Of a DNA stretch of 64,000 nucleotides, positions 7,247-15,186 are shown in pieces. The stretch's first letter is position 1. Every line of letters starts with the position of its first letter. Source of the DNA: a virus; IMG/VR virus record IMGVR_UViG_3300042445_002481, positions 1 through 64,000 of that record; one strand, 5' to 3'. The translations under genes were made by a program, and so were the position numbers. The notes under the pieces were generated by a model that saw only the letters and a list, made by a program, of their open reading frames with translations, searched no databases and had not been told where the DNA came from.

Positions 7247-8236
7247 ATGACGTGGTACCCAAAAATCTCAGGGATACAAGACAACGGTTTCGGAGGCAGT
7301 CGTAACGGACAGCCAATAAATGGTGTAGTAATTCACCACGTTGCAGGCACCAACGGACTATCTTATGTAGCCAATGCCAACACTAGAAACTCACACCCTA
7401 CATATCACATCGCCAGAAGCGGAGCTGTAACAGGGATTGTAAACCCTGAACGCAGACCCCACTCAACTGGTGGAGCCCCAGATCCAAACGCTGTTTCGTT
7501 TGAGATAGATAACTCTTCTACTGGAGGAGATTGGCCAATATCTTCTGAATCTCTAGAATCACTTATTGACGTTATTGTTTTTCACGCAAGTCAATCACCT
7601 AGAGCAGGTAGAGGCTTTGCTAAGAATCAACCATCTGTAGCTCAGTCTGAGTTTTTTATTGCATGGCACTCACAATACAAATCAACTGCTTGTCCTGGAC
7701 CATTCATAATGTCTCAGCTTGACTACATAGTCAATGAGTGCAACAACAGGGCTTCAGGTGTTGCACCTACAGCCCCAGTACCGGCTAATTCTTCTGGTAA
7801 ACCAGCCCTATCTGGCTCGTTAAAAATAGGATCAACTGGCGAAGTTGTTAGATATATTCAATCTGTTCTTGGTATTACAGTAGACGGTCAGTTTGGTCCA
7901 ATCACTGACAGAGCAGTAAGAGCATTCCAATCAGCAAATGAACTAAAGGTTGATGGAATAGTTGGCCCAATAACTTACGGAAGATTAGGAACCACCACAC
8001 CTACCATTCCAGTCCCCACTCCACCAGCTCCGACAAGTAGTAAACCAAGATTAGGTAGAGCACTAAAGCGCGGTTCAACTGGAGTGAATGTTGCCTACCT
8101 TCAAAGAGTTTTTGGAATAAAGCCAGACGGTCAGTTTGGTCCAATTACAGAAAGAAAAGTCAAAGAGTTTCAACAGTCTCAGGGGTTGGTTGTCGATGGG
8201 ATTGTCGGCCCAATAACTTGGTCAAGACTTCCATAG
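7247..8236 (+). CDS. Endolysin: N-acetylmuramoyl-L-alanine amidase with two PG-binding domains
   Basis: The N-terminal Amidase_2/PGRP-type domain (about 1-170) has the zinc ligands H30 (or H31) in VVIHHVAG, H141 and C149 (AWHSQYKSTACPG). It should cleave the lactyl amide bond between MurNAc and L-Ala. Two PG_binding_1 repeats follow (about 185-250 and 265-329), each with FGPITxxxVxxFQ and VDGIVGPIT, separated by a Pro-rich linker. AGGAG lies 7 nt before the ATG, and a TGTATACT -10 box sits at 7171-7178. A strong terminator follows. This is the clearest endolysin in the window. Confidence 0.9.
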   Translation: MTWYPKISGIQDNGFGGSRNGQPINGVVIHHVAGTNGLSYVANANTRNSHPTYHIARSGAVTGIVNPERRPHSTGGAPDPNAVSFEIDNSSTGGDWPISSESLESLIDVIVFHASQSPRAGRGFAKNQPSVAQSEFFIAWHSQYKSTACPGPFIMSQLDYIVNECNNRASGVAPTAPVPANSSGKPALSGSLKIGSTGEVVRYIQSVLGITVDGQFGPITDRAVRAFQSANELKVDGIVGPITYGRLGTTTPTIPVPTPPAPTSSKPRLGRALKRGSTGVNVAYLQRVFGIKPDGQFGPITERKVKEFQQSQGLVVDGIVGPITWSRLP

Positions 8237-8250
8237 CACATAGATCTTAA

Positions 8251-8289
8251 AAACAAAAAACCCCCGGCTTTTACACCGGGGGCTTTTTT
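8251..8289. terminator. Bidirectional rho-independent terminator
   Basis: A 7-bp stem CCCCCGG (8261-8267) / CCGGGGG (8276-8282) has an A-rich 5' flank and a T-rich 3' flank, so it can stop transcription from both sides. It serves the amidase gene on + and the leftward cluster ending at 8365 on the minus strand. Confidence 0.85.
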
Positions 8290-8364
8290 CATCAATCACT
8301 AAAAGAGATAACAACAATGAACAGTACCCTTTGACAAGTACAGTTTTATTATACACACAAAAGT

Positions 8365-8661
8365 CTAGAAATCGTCCTCTTCGCGACGTCTTTTTTCTTC
8401 AAGTTCTTCTTCATCATATGGACCGTCTATCATATCCAATACGGTATTTACAAGCTCATCAAAAGACTGATTAATCCTGACCACGTTGCGGTCGCGCATA
8501 AACATCTCAGCTAGCTCGGCCTTGTATATAAGCTTTTGCAAAGTCTTTTGGTCTTTTGCTCCCAAGTTCTTAAACAAAGGATTGGCCAGAATCATCCGCT
8601 GGATGTCATACAAGTGGCGCTGCTTCTGGAGACGACGCAGGCTGCTTTCGTTAATTCTCAA
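8365..8661 (-). CDS. Hypothetical charged helical protein (98 aa)
   Basis: An alpha-helical, charged protein with a very acidic C-terminus (EEKRRREEDDF). The start is TTG at 8659-8661 with AGGAG 8 nt upstream. No motif is recognised. It is the last gene of the leftward cluster 11062-8365. Confidence 0.6.
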   Translation of the reverse strand: MRINESSLRRLQKQRHLYDIQRMILANPLFKNLGAKDQKTLQKLIYKAELAEMFMRDRNVVRINQSFDELVNTVLDMIDGPYDEEELEEKRRREEDDF

Positions 8662-8704
8662 AGCTTGTCTTCTCCTAGGATTTATGTTATTTAAAGTATA
8701 TAGT

Positions 8705-8893
8705 CTACAAGTACTTTTTTGAAACCTTGGCGCTAAAGTCTTTAACCCAGTCTTTGGTCGGCCCCTCTAGGTCTTCAGCTGATACGCTTTCCTCTAGAGC
8801 AGCCACAACTTCAGCAACTCCAGCTTTAAATCCAGAGTCCCATTTCTTTTGCTCTTCCATTTGGCTCTGAAAGTATGGAGGTGTTGGGGTCAT
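8705..8893 (-). CDS. Hypothetical protein (62 aa)
   Basis: The ATG at 8891-8893 is preferred over an upstream TTG (8908) because AGGA lies 7 nt before it. The product begins MTPTPPYFQ and is otherwise charged and helical. No family is recognised. Confidence 0.5.
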   Translation of the reverse strand: MTPTPPYFQSQMEEQKKWDSGFKAGVAEVVAALEESVSAEDLEGPTKDWVKDFSAKVSKKYL

Positions 8894-8908
8894 AATATTT
8901 CCTATCAA

Positions 8909-9121
8909 TCAAGATAAGGCAATTTTATCAGTCTGGTTTTTATCTGATTTGGCCCAAGGCATCTGGGTCAGGATTCCCTTGTACCAGTCCCACCTAAAGT
9001 ATAGGTTTTCTGGCCTACTGTAGCCAAGGAACTCCTTAGTTACAAGCCAGTCCAAGACTTCCTCGCGGCCCTCTTGACGAAGCTTTTCAGCTTCTTCATT
9101 ACTCACTTGGCCATTTACCAT
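8909..9121 (-). CDS. Hypothetical protein (70 aa)
   Basis: A helical N-terminus and a Trp/Tyr-rich middle (LYFRWDWYKG). It overlaps the end of the upstream gene (9099) by 23 nt, suggesting translational coupling. Function unknown. Confidence 0.55.
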   Translation of the reverse strand: MVNGQVSNEEAEKLRQEGREEVLDWLVTKEFLGYSRPENLYFRWDWYKGILTQMPWAKSDKNQTDKIALS

Positions 9122-9386
9122 CTAAAACCATCATCGCAATAACGCTATAGTTTGCAAGGTCTAGGAAAGAGTCGCGCAAACTTTCGTTCTCTGGTGTTGC
9201 ACCGTTGTCAACTAAATGATTAATACGAGATAGCTTGTCATGCATACGGACCCTAAGACCATTTAAAGGACCCCCCGGAGCTCTAGAGATATTAAGTGGC
9301 CCATAGTCAGCCTGCTTCTTAACTAGAACTTGATAGGTCTCGCTGTAAAACGGTTTAGATACTTCTTTAAATTGTTCAATGTCCAT
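9099..9386 (-). CDS. DUF1599/Nmad1-like protein (95 aa)
   Basis: The sequence KKQADYG, RVRMHDKLSRI and DLANYSVIAM follows the pattern of the small all-alpha DUF1599 family (nucleotide-modification-associated domain 1), which is frequent in phages and linked to nucleotide metabolism. The conserved Asp/Lys/Arg and the DxANY element are present. The role here is probably in nucleotide pool or base-modification chemistry; the exact reaction is unknown. It overlaps by 1 nt the gene upstream. Confidence 0.6.
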   Translation of the reverse strand: MDIEQFKEVSKPFYSETYQVLVKKQADYGPLNISRAPGGPLNGLRVRMHDKLSRINHLVDNGATPENESLRDSFLDLANYSVIAMMVLDGKWPSE

Positions 9387-9658
9387 TACTTTTTTCTCCC
9401 TAGAATTTCGTTAACTAGATCTCTTGCACTTCTTTTGTCCTCACCAGCAGCTGCACCATACTTGTGTAGTAACCATAATAGTACAGAAGCATACAAAAGT
9501 TCGTCCATTAGAGCAAGTCCAGGAATCCAGTCAAAAGGATCCGGAATAATAATCAACGCAACAAGAATCCAAGTTGCGCCTTTAACTAATACAGGAGCTC
9601 TCCCATACTGGGCAAGATGTGGTTTTGCAGCATCCTTAACTCTTTGTTTAAGAGTCAA
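9386..9658 (-). CDS. Membrane protein resembling DUF1232 (90 aa)
   Basis: A hydrophobic segment (about residues 25-45) leads into PDPFDWIPGLALMDELLYA, which resembles the PxDxIPDxxPxxGxxDD signature of DUF1232 membrane proteins. A second hydrophobic stretch follows, then a charged tail. Function of the family is unknown. Confidence 0.5.
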   Translation of the reverse strand: MTLKQRVKDAAKPHLAQYGRAPVLVKGATWILVALIIIPDPFDWIPGLALMDELLYASVLLWLLHKYGAAAGEDKRSARDLVNEILGRKK

Positions 9659-9833
9659 GCTCGACTTTTTCTATAACAGTAATGGCGTCGAACATACCAT
9701 GCTTTGTAAGTTCAGCAACCACCAAGTCCTGGAACCGTAAGGCTCCCTCTTGCATGATCATTTTTACAGTGAGCTCTTCGGCCTCACCCATGTCGACAAG
9801 TTCAATCTGCCGATCATACTTTTTTGCGTCCAT
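9648..9833 (-). CDS. Hypothetical protein (61 aa)
   Basis: A small acidic, soluble protein beginning MDAKKYDRQIELVDMG. It overlaps both neighbours by about 10-20 nt within a tightly packed leftward operon. No motif seen. Confidence 0.5.
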   Translation of the reverse strand: MDAKKYDRQIELVDMGEAEELTVKMIMQEGALRFQDLVVAELTKHGMFDAITVIEKVELDS

Positions 9834-10134
9834 CTATCTTTTCAATCTTTCGTACGATTGTTGTCCTACGCCAAGTATAGCCGCTTGTGGCATCAATTCC
9901 TTCACAATCTAGGTGCATTATCTGACCAACAGTAGCATTCACTGCCCGAAGATTAAACCACATATTATCCCCACGAAGCATTACTACTTCAATCTCTAGC
10001 TCTTCCTCGGGAGCTCTGCCCATTCCATCCCCAGGCACGCGCTTAGCCATACCTCTGTTGAGATTAATTAGGTAAGAGCTGGTTTCTGTATAAACCTTAT
10101 ACACACCAGAAGTCTTACCATCTAAGCTGTTCAT
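9814..10134 (-). CDS. Hypothetical beta-rich protein (106 aa)
   Basis: Predominantly beta by composition, with a segment YTWRRTTIVRKIEKI at the C-terminus. It overlaps the genes on both sides by 4-20 nt. No family recognised. Confidence 0.55.
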   Translation of the reverse strand: MNSLDGKTSGVYKVYTETSSYLINLNRGMAKRVPGDGMGRAPEEELEIEVVMLRGDNMWFNLRAVNATVGQIMHLDCEGIDATSGYTWRRTTIVRKIEKIDGRKKV

Positions 10135-10319
10135 CTTCTAATTGTATCAGACCTTCTTTTAGCTCTTCTTCCCCTAGGCTTTTTTCTTCTACTCTGTCTA
10201 AGAGCTTTAACTAGAATTAAATATGTAACCCAAGCAAATGCTATTTCAAATCCAACATTCATCAGGAAGTCTGCTAGTAGATGGTGCGGGTCCGTGAGTA
10301 TGTCAATCCATGTTTGCAT
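10131..10319 (-). CDS. Small membrane protein with very basic tail (62 aa)
   Basis: One hydrophobic segment (about residues 18-38) is followed by an Arg/Lys-rich tail (RRKKPRGRRAKRR), predicting an inner-membrane anchor with a cytoplasmic basic tail. Overlaps neighbours by 1-4 nt. Function unknown. Confidence 0.5.
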   Translation of the reverse strand: MQTWIDILTDPHHLLADFLMNVGFEIAFAWVTYLILVKALRQSRRKKPRGRRAKRRSDTIRR

Positions 10320-10588
10320 TAAGGTGCCTCACTCCAACAACAACCATCACAGTTGTGGACTGCATCTTCTCCCTCATACTCAAGTTCTGGATCCGGATGC
10401 CCGAGACCGTGCACACAAATTCGCTCCATAACTTTAATATCACGTCGCCATGATCTAGGTGCGTCACTTAATGGGAAGTCCCTAGGAGCGGGCTCAGTCA
10501 CTGGACTACCTATTTTTGATGAGCAGTTGGGGCATTTGTCTTCTACAGTTTCATTATAAAAAGTGTCACACCAAAAGCACTCAACCAT
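10319..10588 (-). CDS. Zinc-ribbon-like hypothetical protein (89 aa)
   Basis: Two CxxC knuckles at the N-terminus (FWCDTF upstream of KCPNCS) form a probable zinc ribbon. A second Cys/His cluster at the C-terminus (HNCDGCCW) may bind another metal. Such small ribbons in phages often bind nucleic acid or proteins. Function unknown. Confidence 0.55.
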   Translation of the reverse strand: MVECFWCDTFYNETVEDKCPNCSSKIGSPVTEPAPRDFPLSDAPRSWRRDIKVMERICVHGLGHPDPELEYEGEDAVHNCDGCCWSEAP

Positions 10589-10590
10589 TT

Positions 10591-10800
10591 TTAGTCATCA
10601 TCACTACTAGAGGTATTAAATTCAGATGTCATTTGATAAAATTCAAGGTCAGCAAAAACTTGTCTAGTTAGTTTGTTAGCCTGGTCCATCATAATTTTTG
10701 CAACTTCTACCTTTGCCCAAAGATCAGAAAGTTTTTCCTGATCTAAAGAGCCAGCGTATCTGGACAGGTCAAAATCAAAATCTTTGTTATCTTCATTCAT
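10591..10800 (-). CDS. Acidic hypothetical protein (69 aa)
   Basis: The ATG at 10798-10800 overlaps the end of the upstream gene (ATGAATGA junction) and is preferred; an in-frame TTG at 10827 would add nine residues. The protein is acidic, ending in SSSDDD. No motif. Confidence 0.5.
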   Translation of the reverse strand: MNEDNKDFDFDLSRYAGSLDQEKLSDLWAKVEVAKIMMDQANKLTRQVFADLEFYQMTSEFNTSSSDDD

Positions 10801-11062
10801 CTTCTTCAATATCCGTCCTAGCGACAATCTGTTTGACTATCTCTAACGTCAACTTAGCATCTTCTTCTTCATCTGTCAATGACTCAGTAAGTGCGTTTAT
10901 TTCACCCTCAATACGGGCTTTCTCAGACATAACTCCCATTTCGTAGCCGAACTCAGCGGAGGTATCCATCGCATCATTGTAGGCTTTTTCAGCTAGGGAC
11001 TTTGTTTCTATTGCTTTTGACATGTAGTCACTTAGACGCGTACTACGCTCTTCATAATTCAT
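10793..11062 (-). CDS. Acidic helical hypothetical protein (89 aa)
   Basis: A charged, helical protein with an acidic C-terminus. First gene of the leftward cluster to 8365. The ATG is preceded by TAGGCT and 6 nt, a weak version of the leaderless arrangement. Function unknown. Confidence 0.55.
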   Translation of the reverse strand: MNYEERSTRLSDYMSKAIETKSLAEKAYNDAMDTSAEFGYEMGVMSEKARIEGEINALTESLTDEEEDAKLTLEIVKQIVARTDIEEDE

Positions 11063-11109
11063 ATCAACAGCCTACACCAATCCAACCTAATTCGCATCCT
11101 ACCCCGCTT

Positions 11110-11137
11110 GGTACAATTGATATTAGGGAATACCCTA
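11110..11137 (+). promoter_or_regulatory. GGTACAAT promoter box with leader hairpin
   Basis: GGTACAAT (11110-11117) is followed at 11124-11137 by the perfect hairpin TAGGG-AATA-CCCTA. This would lie at the very 5' end of the mRNA for the gene at 11167. A similar box-plus-hairpin occurs at 61598-61620. Confidence 0.45.
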
Positions 11138-11166
11138 CATTTTAAATACTAATAAGGAGACATACA

Positions 11167-11841
11167 ATGTCAACATGGATAAGGCCAGTAGATGGCGGAT
11201 CAATTTCAGATAGCTTTAACGGGCACAAGAATAGGGCAAAGCCTTCGCTAAACCCTGGAGTAGACTATGCGGTTGCTACTGGAACACCAGTAAAAGCAGT
11301 AGCCGATGGAACTGTAGCCGGCACCGTTACGACCTTCACTGGTTCGGGAGGACGTATGATCTTCCTAAGTTTCCCATCCGGTCACAACGCAGATTACCTA
11401 CATCTTTCGCGTATTGATGTACAGCCAGGACAAGCAGTGAAGCAAGGTCAAGTTATTGGCTTAGTTGGTGGCTCAGGTCTTGGCAAAGAAAACGGCTACG
11501 GCGCACATCTTCATTTCTCATTCAGAGTCGGTGGAAAGCCAACTATGGGAGCGGGAAACATTGACTACGAAGTTTTCCGTGGCGCACCTACAAGTGCTGC
11601 ACCTGCACCAGCAGCACCAGTTGCACCTGCTAAAGCTGGAACAAGAGCGTACCCAGGAAGAATGCTAAAGCAAGGCGAACCTGCTAACGCAGACGTTCTC
11701 TACCTTCAGAACAAACTAGGCGTAAACCCTACTGGTCCATTCGGTCCTAAGACTCACGCAGCTGTTGTTGCATTCCAAGCTTCAAAAGGTCTAACTGCTG
11801 ATGGAATTGTCGGACCTAAGACTTGGGGACTTCTAGGTTAG
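11167..11841 (+). CDS. M23-like peptidase domain with PG-binding domain; altered zinc ligand
   Basis: Residues about 1-140 match the M23 (LytM/endopeptidase) fold: NPGVDYA at 29-35, YLHLS (H79) and GAHLHF (H114, H116). In active enzymes the first motif is HxxxD; here the His position is N29 while D33 is kept, so one zinc ligand appears lost. An Ala/Pro linker leads to a PG_binding_1 domain (about 160-224, DGIVGPKTWGLL). AAGGAG precedes the ATG. It may be a binding or regulatory wall protein rather than an active endopeptidase. Confidence 0.8.
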   Translation: MSTWIRPVDGGSISDSFNGHKNRAKPSLNPGVDYAVATGTPVKAVADGTVAGTVTTFTGSGGRMIFLSFPSGHNADYLHLSRIDVQPGQAVKQGQVIGLVGGSGLGKENGYGAHLHFSFRVGGKPTMGAGNIDYEVFRGAPTSAAPAPAAPVAPAKAGTRAYPGRMLKQGEPANADVLYLQNKLGVNPTGPFGPKTHAAVVAFQASKGLTADGIVGPKTWGLLG

Positions 11842-11903
11842 TTTAAAGTATGTGGCTTGACGTTTATTTAAAAAATCAAGGGGGCTTGTCGAAGACGGCG
11901 TTA

Positions 11904-11926
11904 TTTGTTCCTACACTTGGAACAAA
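11904..11926. promoter_or_regulatory. Perfect 8-bp hairpin upstream of the second M23 gene
   Basis: TTTGTTCC-TACACTT-GGAACAAA is a perfect inverted repeat 27 nt before the ATG at 11953. It is not followed by a T-run on the + strand, so an operator or mRNA leader hairpin is more likely than a terminator. Confidence 0.45.
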
Positions 11927-11952
11927 ATCCAAAACACAAGGAGAAAGAATAA

Positions 11953-12618
11953 ATGGCAAAAACACAATACCCTATCGATGGAAAAAAGGGTAAGGCTTGG
12001 AAAATTACAAGTCCCTTCGGATGGAGGGTGCATCCTATCGAGAAAATCAAGAAGCATCATAACGGCGATGACATCTGGGGACCGGACGCAAAGATTTACT
12101 GCGAAGCATGGCATGACGGCACAGTCGTCTACGCTGGCACTTCAAAGCTAAAGAATGCTGACGGGTCCCTAGGTGGCGTCGGTTACTACGTAGACCTGAA
12201 GTGCAAGATTAATGGCATTTGGTATGTCACTCGTTATGGCCACATGGCTGAAGGTTCTTTAAAAGTAAAGACTGGTCAGAAGATCGAAGCTGGAACCATT
12301 CTTGGAATTATGGGAAACACCGGTGCTTCCGCCGGTCGCCACCTTCACTTCGAGATTGTAGAAGGTAAGGTCCACCGCTGGGATCTAAATGGTAAAGGCT
12401 TTGTTAGCCCTATCGCTTTTGTTGAAGCAGTTATGTCATGGGAAAAGCTAAAGGACTCTGCTAAAGACATGACCCCAGACGACGGTGTGATTGATAGTAC
12501 TCCTCCAAGCTTTGATGCAACTGAGTTAAAAGCAAAGAAGAAGCCAACCGGAAAACTAGTAAACCCGGTCCCAGGATTTGGTGCCGCTAAACCAGCCAAA
12601 CCAAAAGCAGGAAAGTAA
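11953..12618 (+). CDS. M23 family peptidase (221 aa)
   Basis: The zinc motif HxxxD is intact (HHNGDDIWG, near residues 36-44), followed by AWHDGTVV, a YGHMA element and GRHLHFEI (near 133-140) supplying the second and third ligands. The family cleaves peptide cross-bridges in peptidoglycan. The C-terminal ~70 residues are a low-complexity Lys/Pro-rich tail (KAKKKPTGK, AKPAKPKAGK), possibly wall-binding. It has no signal peptide and is the last gene of the rightward wall-hydrolase region. AAGGAG lies 8 nt upstream of the start. Confidence 0.82.
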   Translation: MAKTQYPIDGKKGKAWKITSPFGWRVHPIEKIKKHHNGDDIWGPDAKIYCEAWHDGTVVYAGTSKLKNADGSLGGVGYYVDLKCKINGIWYVTRYGHMAEGSLKVKTGQKIEAGTILGIMGNTGASAGRHLHFEIVEGKVHRWDLNGKGFVSPIAFVEAVMSWEKLKDSAKDMTPDDGVIDSTPPSFDATELKAKKKPTGKLVNPVPGFGAAKPAKPKAGK

Positions 12619-12646
12619 TAGCCCGACAAGGTAGCTACAAACAGAG

Positions 12647-12682
12647 CTGGCATCTAGGTTAATCCCTAGGTGCCAGTTTTTC
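12647..12682 (+). terminator. Strong rho-independent terminator
   Basis: A 12-bp stem CTGGCATCTAGG / CCTAGGTGCCAG (one G-T pair, 6-nt loop) is followed by TTTTTCT. It ends the rightward M23 unit and overlaps the stop codon of the convergent gene at 12659. Confidence 0.88.
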
Positions 12683-14281
12683 TATTTCGGCAATAAAGGC
12701 TTCGCCCATGTGATAGTGGTAGTGTACCCCTGGGTGTGTTGAATTTTCTTCAGTGTAGTCTACTCCACTAACGAACTGATCTATTCCATATTTTTCTATT
12801 AAGTCTTCCTCTATTTGACTTCCATTACAATATATGCCGCAACCACATTTAGTGTCACTATGGTTTAGTCGACAGTAGTCATAGTTTTCTACAGGAACAG
12901 GAATACCAGGAATAGAATCATGGGTCAGATACAGAAAAGAATTGTGATAGTCCGTATGATCAAAATAATTGTCAAAAGCATAATAACTATCTTGGCTAAG
13001 ATTCTTACAGACACTAGTAAAATCATCATCCCAAGTGCTCCACAGAAACTTTATCCCAGCGGAACTACAATATTGCTCCAACATTCTTATGCTTCTTATT
13101 GAATAGTATGTGGCTAAGTCTTGAGAAAATACCTGATTTGCATTGTAAGGACGTTTTAAATACCTAACTCTTTGGGGATCAAATTTATCTAGTGTATTTA
13201 TTGTTGCTACTTCTTCTATTTTTTTTGTCTCCCCTACATTAGAAAGTATGTCTCCATCTAAAGGAGTAGTAAATCTATTTAAATCTGGAAATAGGCAAAG
13301 AAGAATTTTAGGATTCCCATAGGCTTTAAAATACCTAAAGAGCTCTTCTACAATATAAAATGTTGAAAGCCCAGGGAAGGCAACTACATAAGGAAGTATA
13401 CCAAGTCTCTCTCCAACTACACTTGCCCATGCAGCCTCCTGAGGGACACCGTTTCCATAAGTATATGAACACCCAGCAGCAACTAACTCAGAACCAGCTA
13501 GCCCGCCAAAAAACCTATGTTCATGCCTATTTGCCAGGTATTCATTAGTAATATCTCCCGGAACCGAATCGACTATAGTTTTTTCTCTTCCAAGGTCTCT
13601 TAATTTCTTGCCACCAAATAAACCTTGAAAATAGGTAGGAGTGTAGTGTCTACCCTCAATAGTCGTATTAATTAATTTCTTATCAAATCTAGCTCTTCTA
13701 GACTCTAACTCAGTAACTATATCTCTAACAATATAATCTGCAACAGTTTTAGCAGTTACATTTTTAGATTCATGTAACTTAACTTTTTCGATATGCTCTT
13801 TAATATTTTGATTATTTAAATCAATATTCATAAACTTTTGCATATTTTTAGAAGCAACTATTGAATTAAAAGTTATTTCTGCCCTAGGTGTAGATCTACA
13901 AATTTTAAGTAGCTCTTGCCAATGTTTTAATACAAGTTCTTTGCTACTTGTATGTAGCCATAGTCCTCTTTTTAATAGGTCAAAAACAAGTTGCTTAGAC
14001 TCTTCACTATAGCTAGTGCAGTCGACAATAGTGTCATGACCATCCGACTCCCTAAGCCAGGGAGCATCATCACCTATGGTTGTCTGTTTGATGGTCCCAA
14101 TGGTTCCATCGCCAACTACGTTCCAATAATTTTCTGTTTTATCTACTTGATGTTTAGCTAGATCTGTAACTTGTATTATGTGTATCTGAAAGTCAACACC
14201 ATAGCCAGCAATATCTTTAAGTTGCCTGTGGACTTCTTTCCCTACAGCACCATAGCCTAGTAGGGCAATACTGATCAGCAT
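12659..14281 (-). CDS. Fusion: homoserine-dehydrogenase-like Rossmann domain + SGNH-type domain (540 aa)
   Basis: Residues 1-~150 start with a dinucleotide-binding GYGAVG (9-14) and follow the pattern of the NAD-binding domain of homoserine/aspartate dehydrogenases. From about 265 an SGNH-like hydrolase domain begins: AAGCSYTYGNGV (S272 as candidate nucleophile), FPGLS, and a C-terminal HPGVHYHYH (H516 onward) in the catalytic-His position. The SGNH part is paralogous to the protein at 19294. SGNH enzymes are esterases or acyltransferases. The ATG shares one base with the stop of the oxygenase gene upstream (TAATG), so both are probably made together. Activity and substrate unknown. Confidence 0.65.
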   Translation of the reverse strand: MLISIALLGYGAVGKEVHRQLKDIAGYGVDFQIHIIQVTDLAKHQVDKTENYWNVVGDGTIGTIKQTTIGDDAPWLRESDGHDTIVDCTSYSEESKQLVFDLLKRGLWLHTSSKELVLKHWQELLKICRSTPRAEITFNSIVASKNMQKFMNIDLNNQNIKEHIEKVKLHESKNVTAKTVADYIVRDIVTELESRRARFDKKLINTTIEGRHYTPTYFQGLFGGKKLRDLGREKTIVDSVPGDITNEYLANRHEHRFFGGLAGSELVAAGCSYTYGNGVPQEAAWASVVGERLGILPYVVAFPGLSTFYIVEELFRYFKAYGNPKILLCLFPDLNRFTTPLDGDILSNVGETKKIEEVATINTLDKFDPQRVRYLKRPYNANQVFSQDLATYYSIRSIRMLEQYCSSAGIKFLWSTWDDDFTSVCKNLSQDSYYAFDNYFDHTDYHNSFLYLTHDSIPGIPVPVENYDYCRLNHSDTKCGCGIYCNGSQIEEDLIEKYGIDQFVSGVDYTEENSTHPGVHYHYHMGEAFIAEIEKLAPRD

Positions 14282-14901
14282 TAGTTGTAGTCCACGTCCA
14301 TAAAGTTTCTATCAGAGATGTTGCCTTTTCTTCCCCAGAAAAACACAATAGTCTCCCTGCGACCAGAAAGCACTTCCGCTACATCATGTCTATGTTTTAG
14401 ATCTGACTCAAAGATAACTAAGTCTCCGGCTTCAGGGGTGTACTCTATTTCAAGTTCCGGGAAAGATAAAGTTCCTCCCTCGAAATCTACACCCTGAGTA
14501 TTTAGATATAAAATACCGCTTCGTTCTATCTCCTCAGGAGATCCGTCTTTTTGAATAGGACTTCCATCTAATTTTGTAGTGTCAGAGTGTAGGGGAATAC
14601 TTCCACCAGGAAGCATAACAGCGTAGTTAGCATTACATAAATCTAGTTCCATATTAAAGTTTTGCTGCGCAGTGCTTTTAGCTTCATCAAAAACAGCGCC
14701 CAACTCCTTGTTTATTGGGCTTTCATTGCCAAACAGCACTCCAGTCTCTTTAGATACAGTAGAAGCTTGCATAGAGCTCTCGTAGCCAAGAGCAGTTAAG
14801 ATTTCATCAAAGCGACCAACAGACGTATGCTCGTCAAGAAACGCGGCGTATCTCTTACAATCCGCTTGACTTATGAAGTTCTTAGTAATAATTACAGGCA
14901 T
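14281..14901 (-). CDS. 2OG-Fe(II) oxygenase, prolyl-hydroxylase-like
   Basis: Single-domain dioxygenase of 206 residues with triad H105-x-D107 (PLHSDTT) and H172 (RHDVAEV), and R182 as probable 2-oxoglutarate anchor. The core strand reads FEGGTLSFP. Triad spacing is almost identical to the protein at 2056, so the two are probably sister paralogues. It is translationally coupled to the Rossmann-SGNH fusion, which suggests the two act on the same substrate. Confidence 0.88.
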   Translation of the reverse strand: MPVIITKNFISQADCKRYAAFLDEHTSVGRFDEILTALGYESSMQASTVSKETGVLFGNESPINKELGAVFDEAKSTAQQNFNMELDLCNANYAVMLPGGSIPLHSDTTKLDGSPIQKDGSPEEIERSGILYLNTQGVDFEGGTLSFPELEIEYTPEAGDLVIFESDLKHRHDVAEVLSGRRETIVFFWGRKGNISDRNFMDVDYN

Positions 14902-14907
14902 GCTAAC

Positions 14908-15171
14908 CTACACAGTTTCTATGTTTGACTCAGACCAATAAAGAGTCTCGTAGCCCTGCTGATTCACAACCTTATAGGTGGCACCGTCTGGGATCTCAAC
15001 CAATATCAATGAAGAGCCGCCATTACCTCGGCGATCTCCAGCTTCAAAAGACTCCACCAACCGCTGATCATGACGAGGAATATCTTGAAGAGCAACTCCA
15101 GGAAACAAGTTCTTTTCCTGATCTTCTGACAGCGTAAAGCCGTTAGGGCATTTGTTGATTATTAGTTTCAT
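14908..15171 (-). CDS. Hypothetical protein (87 aa)
   Basis: A small mixed alpha/beta protein beginning MKLIINKCPNGF. The start has AGGAGA 4 nt upstream. It lies between two oxygenase genes in one leftward unit. No family recognised. Confidence 0.55.
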   Translation of the reverse strand: MKLIINKCPNGFTLSEDQEKNLFPGVALQDIPRHDQRLVESFEAGDRRGNGGSSLILVEIPDGATYKVVNQQGYETLYWSESNIETV

Positions 15172-15186
15172 TTCTCTCCTGATTGT

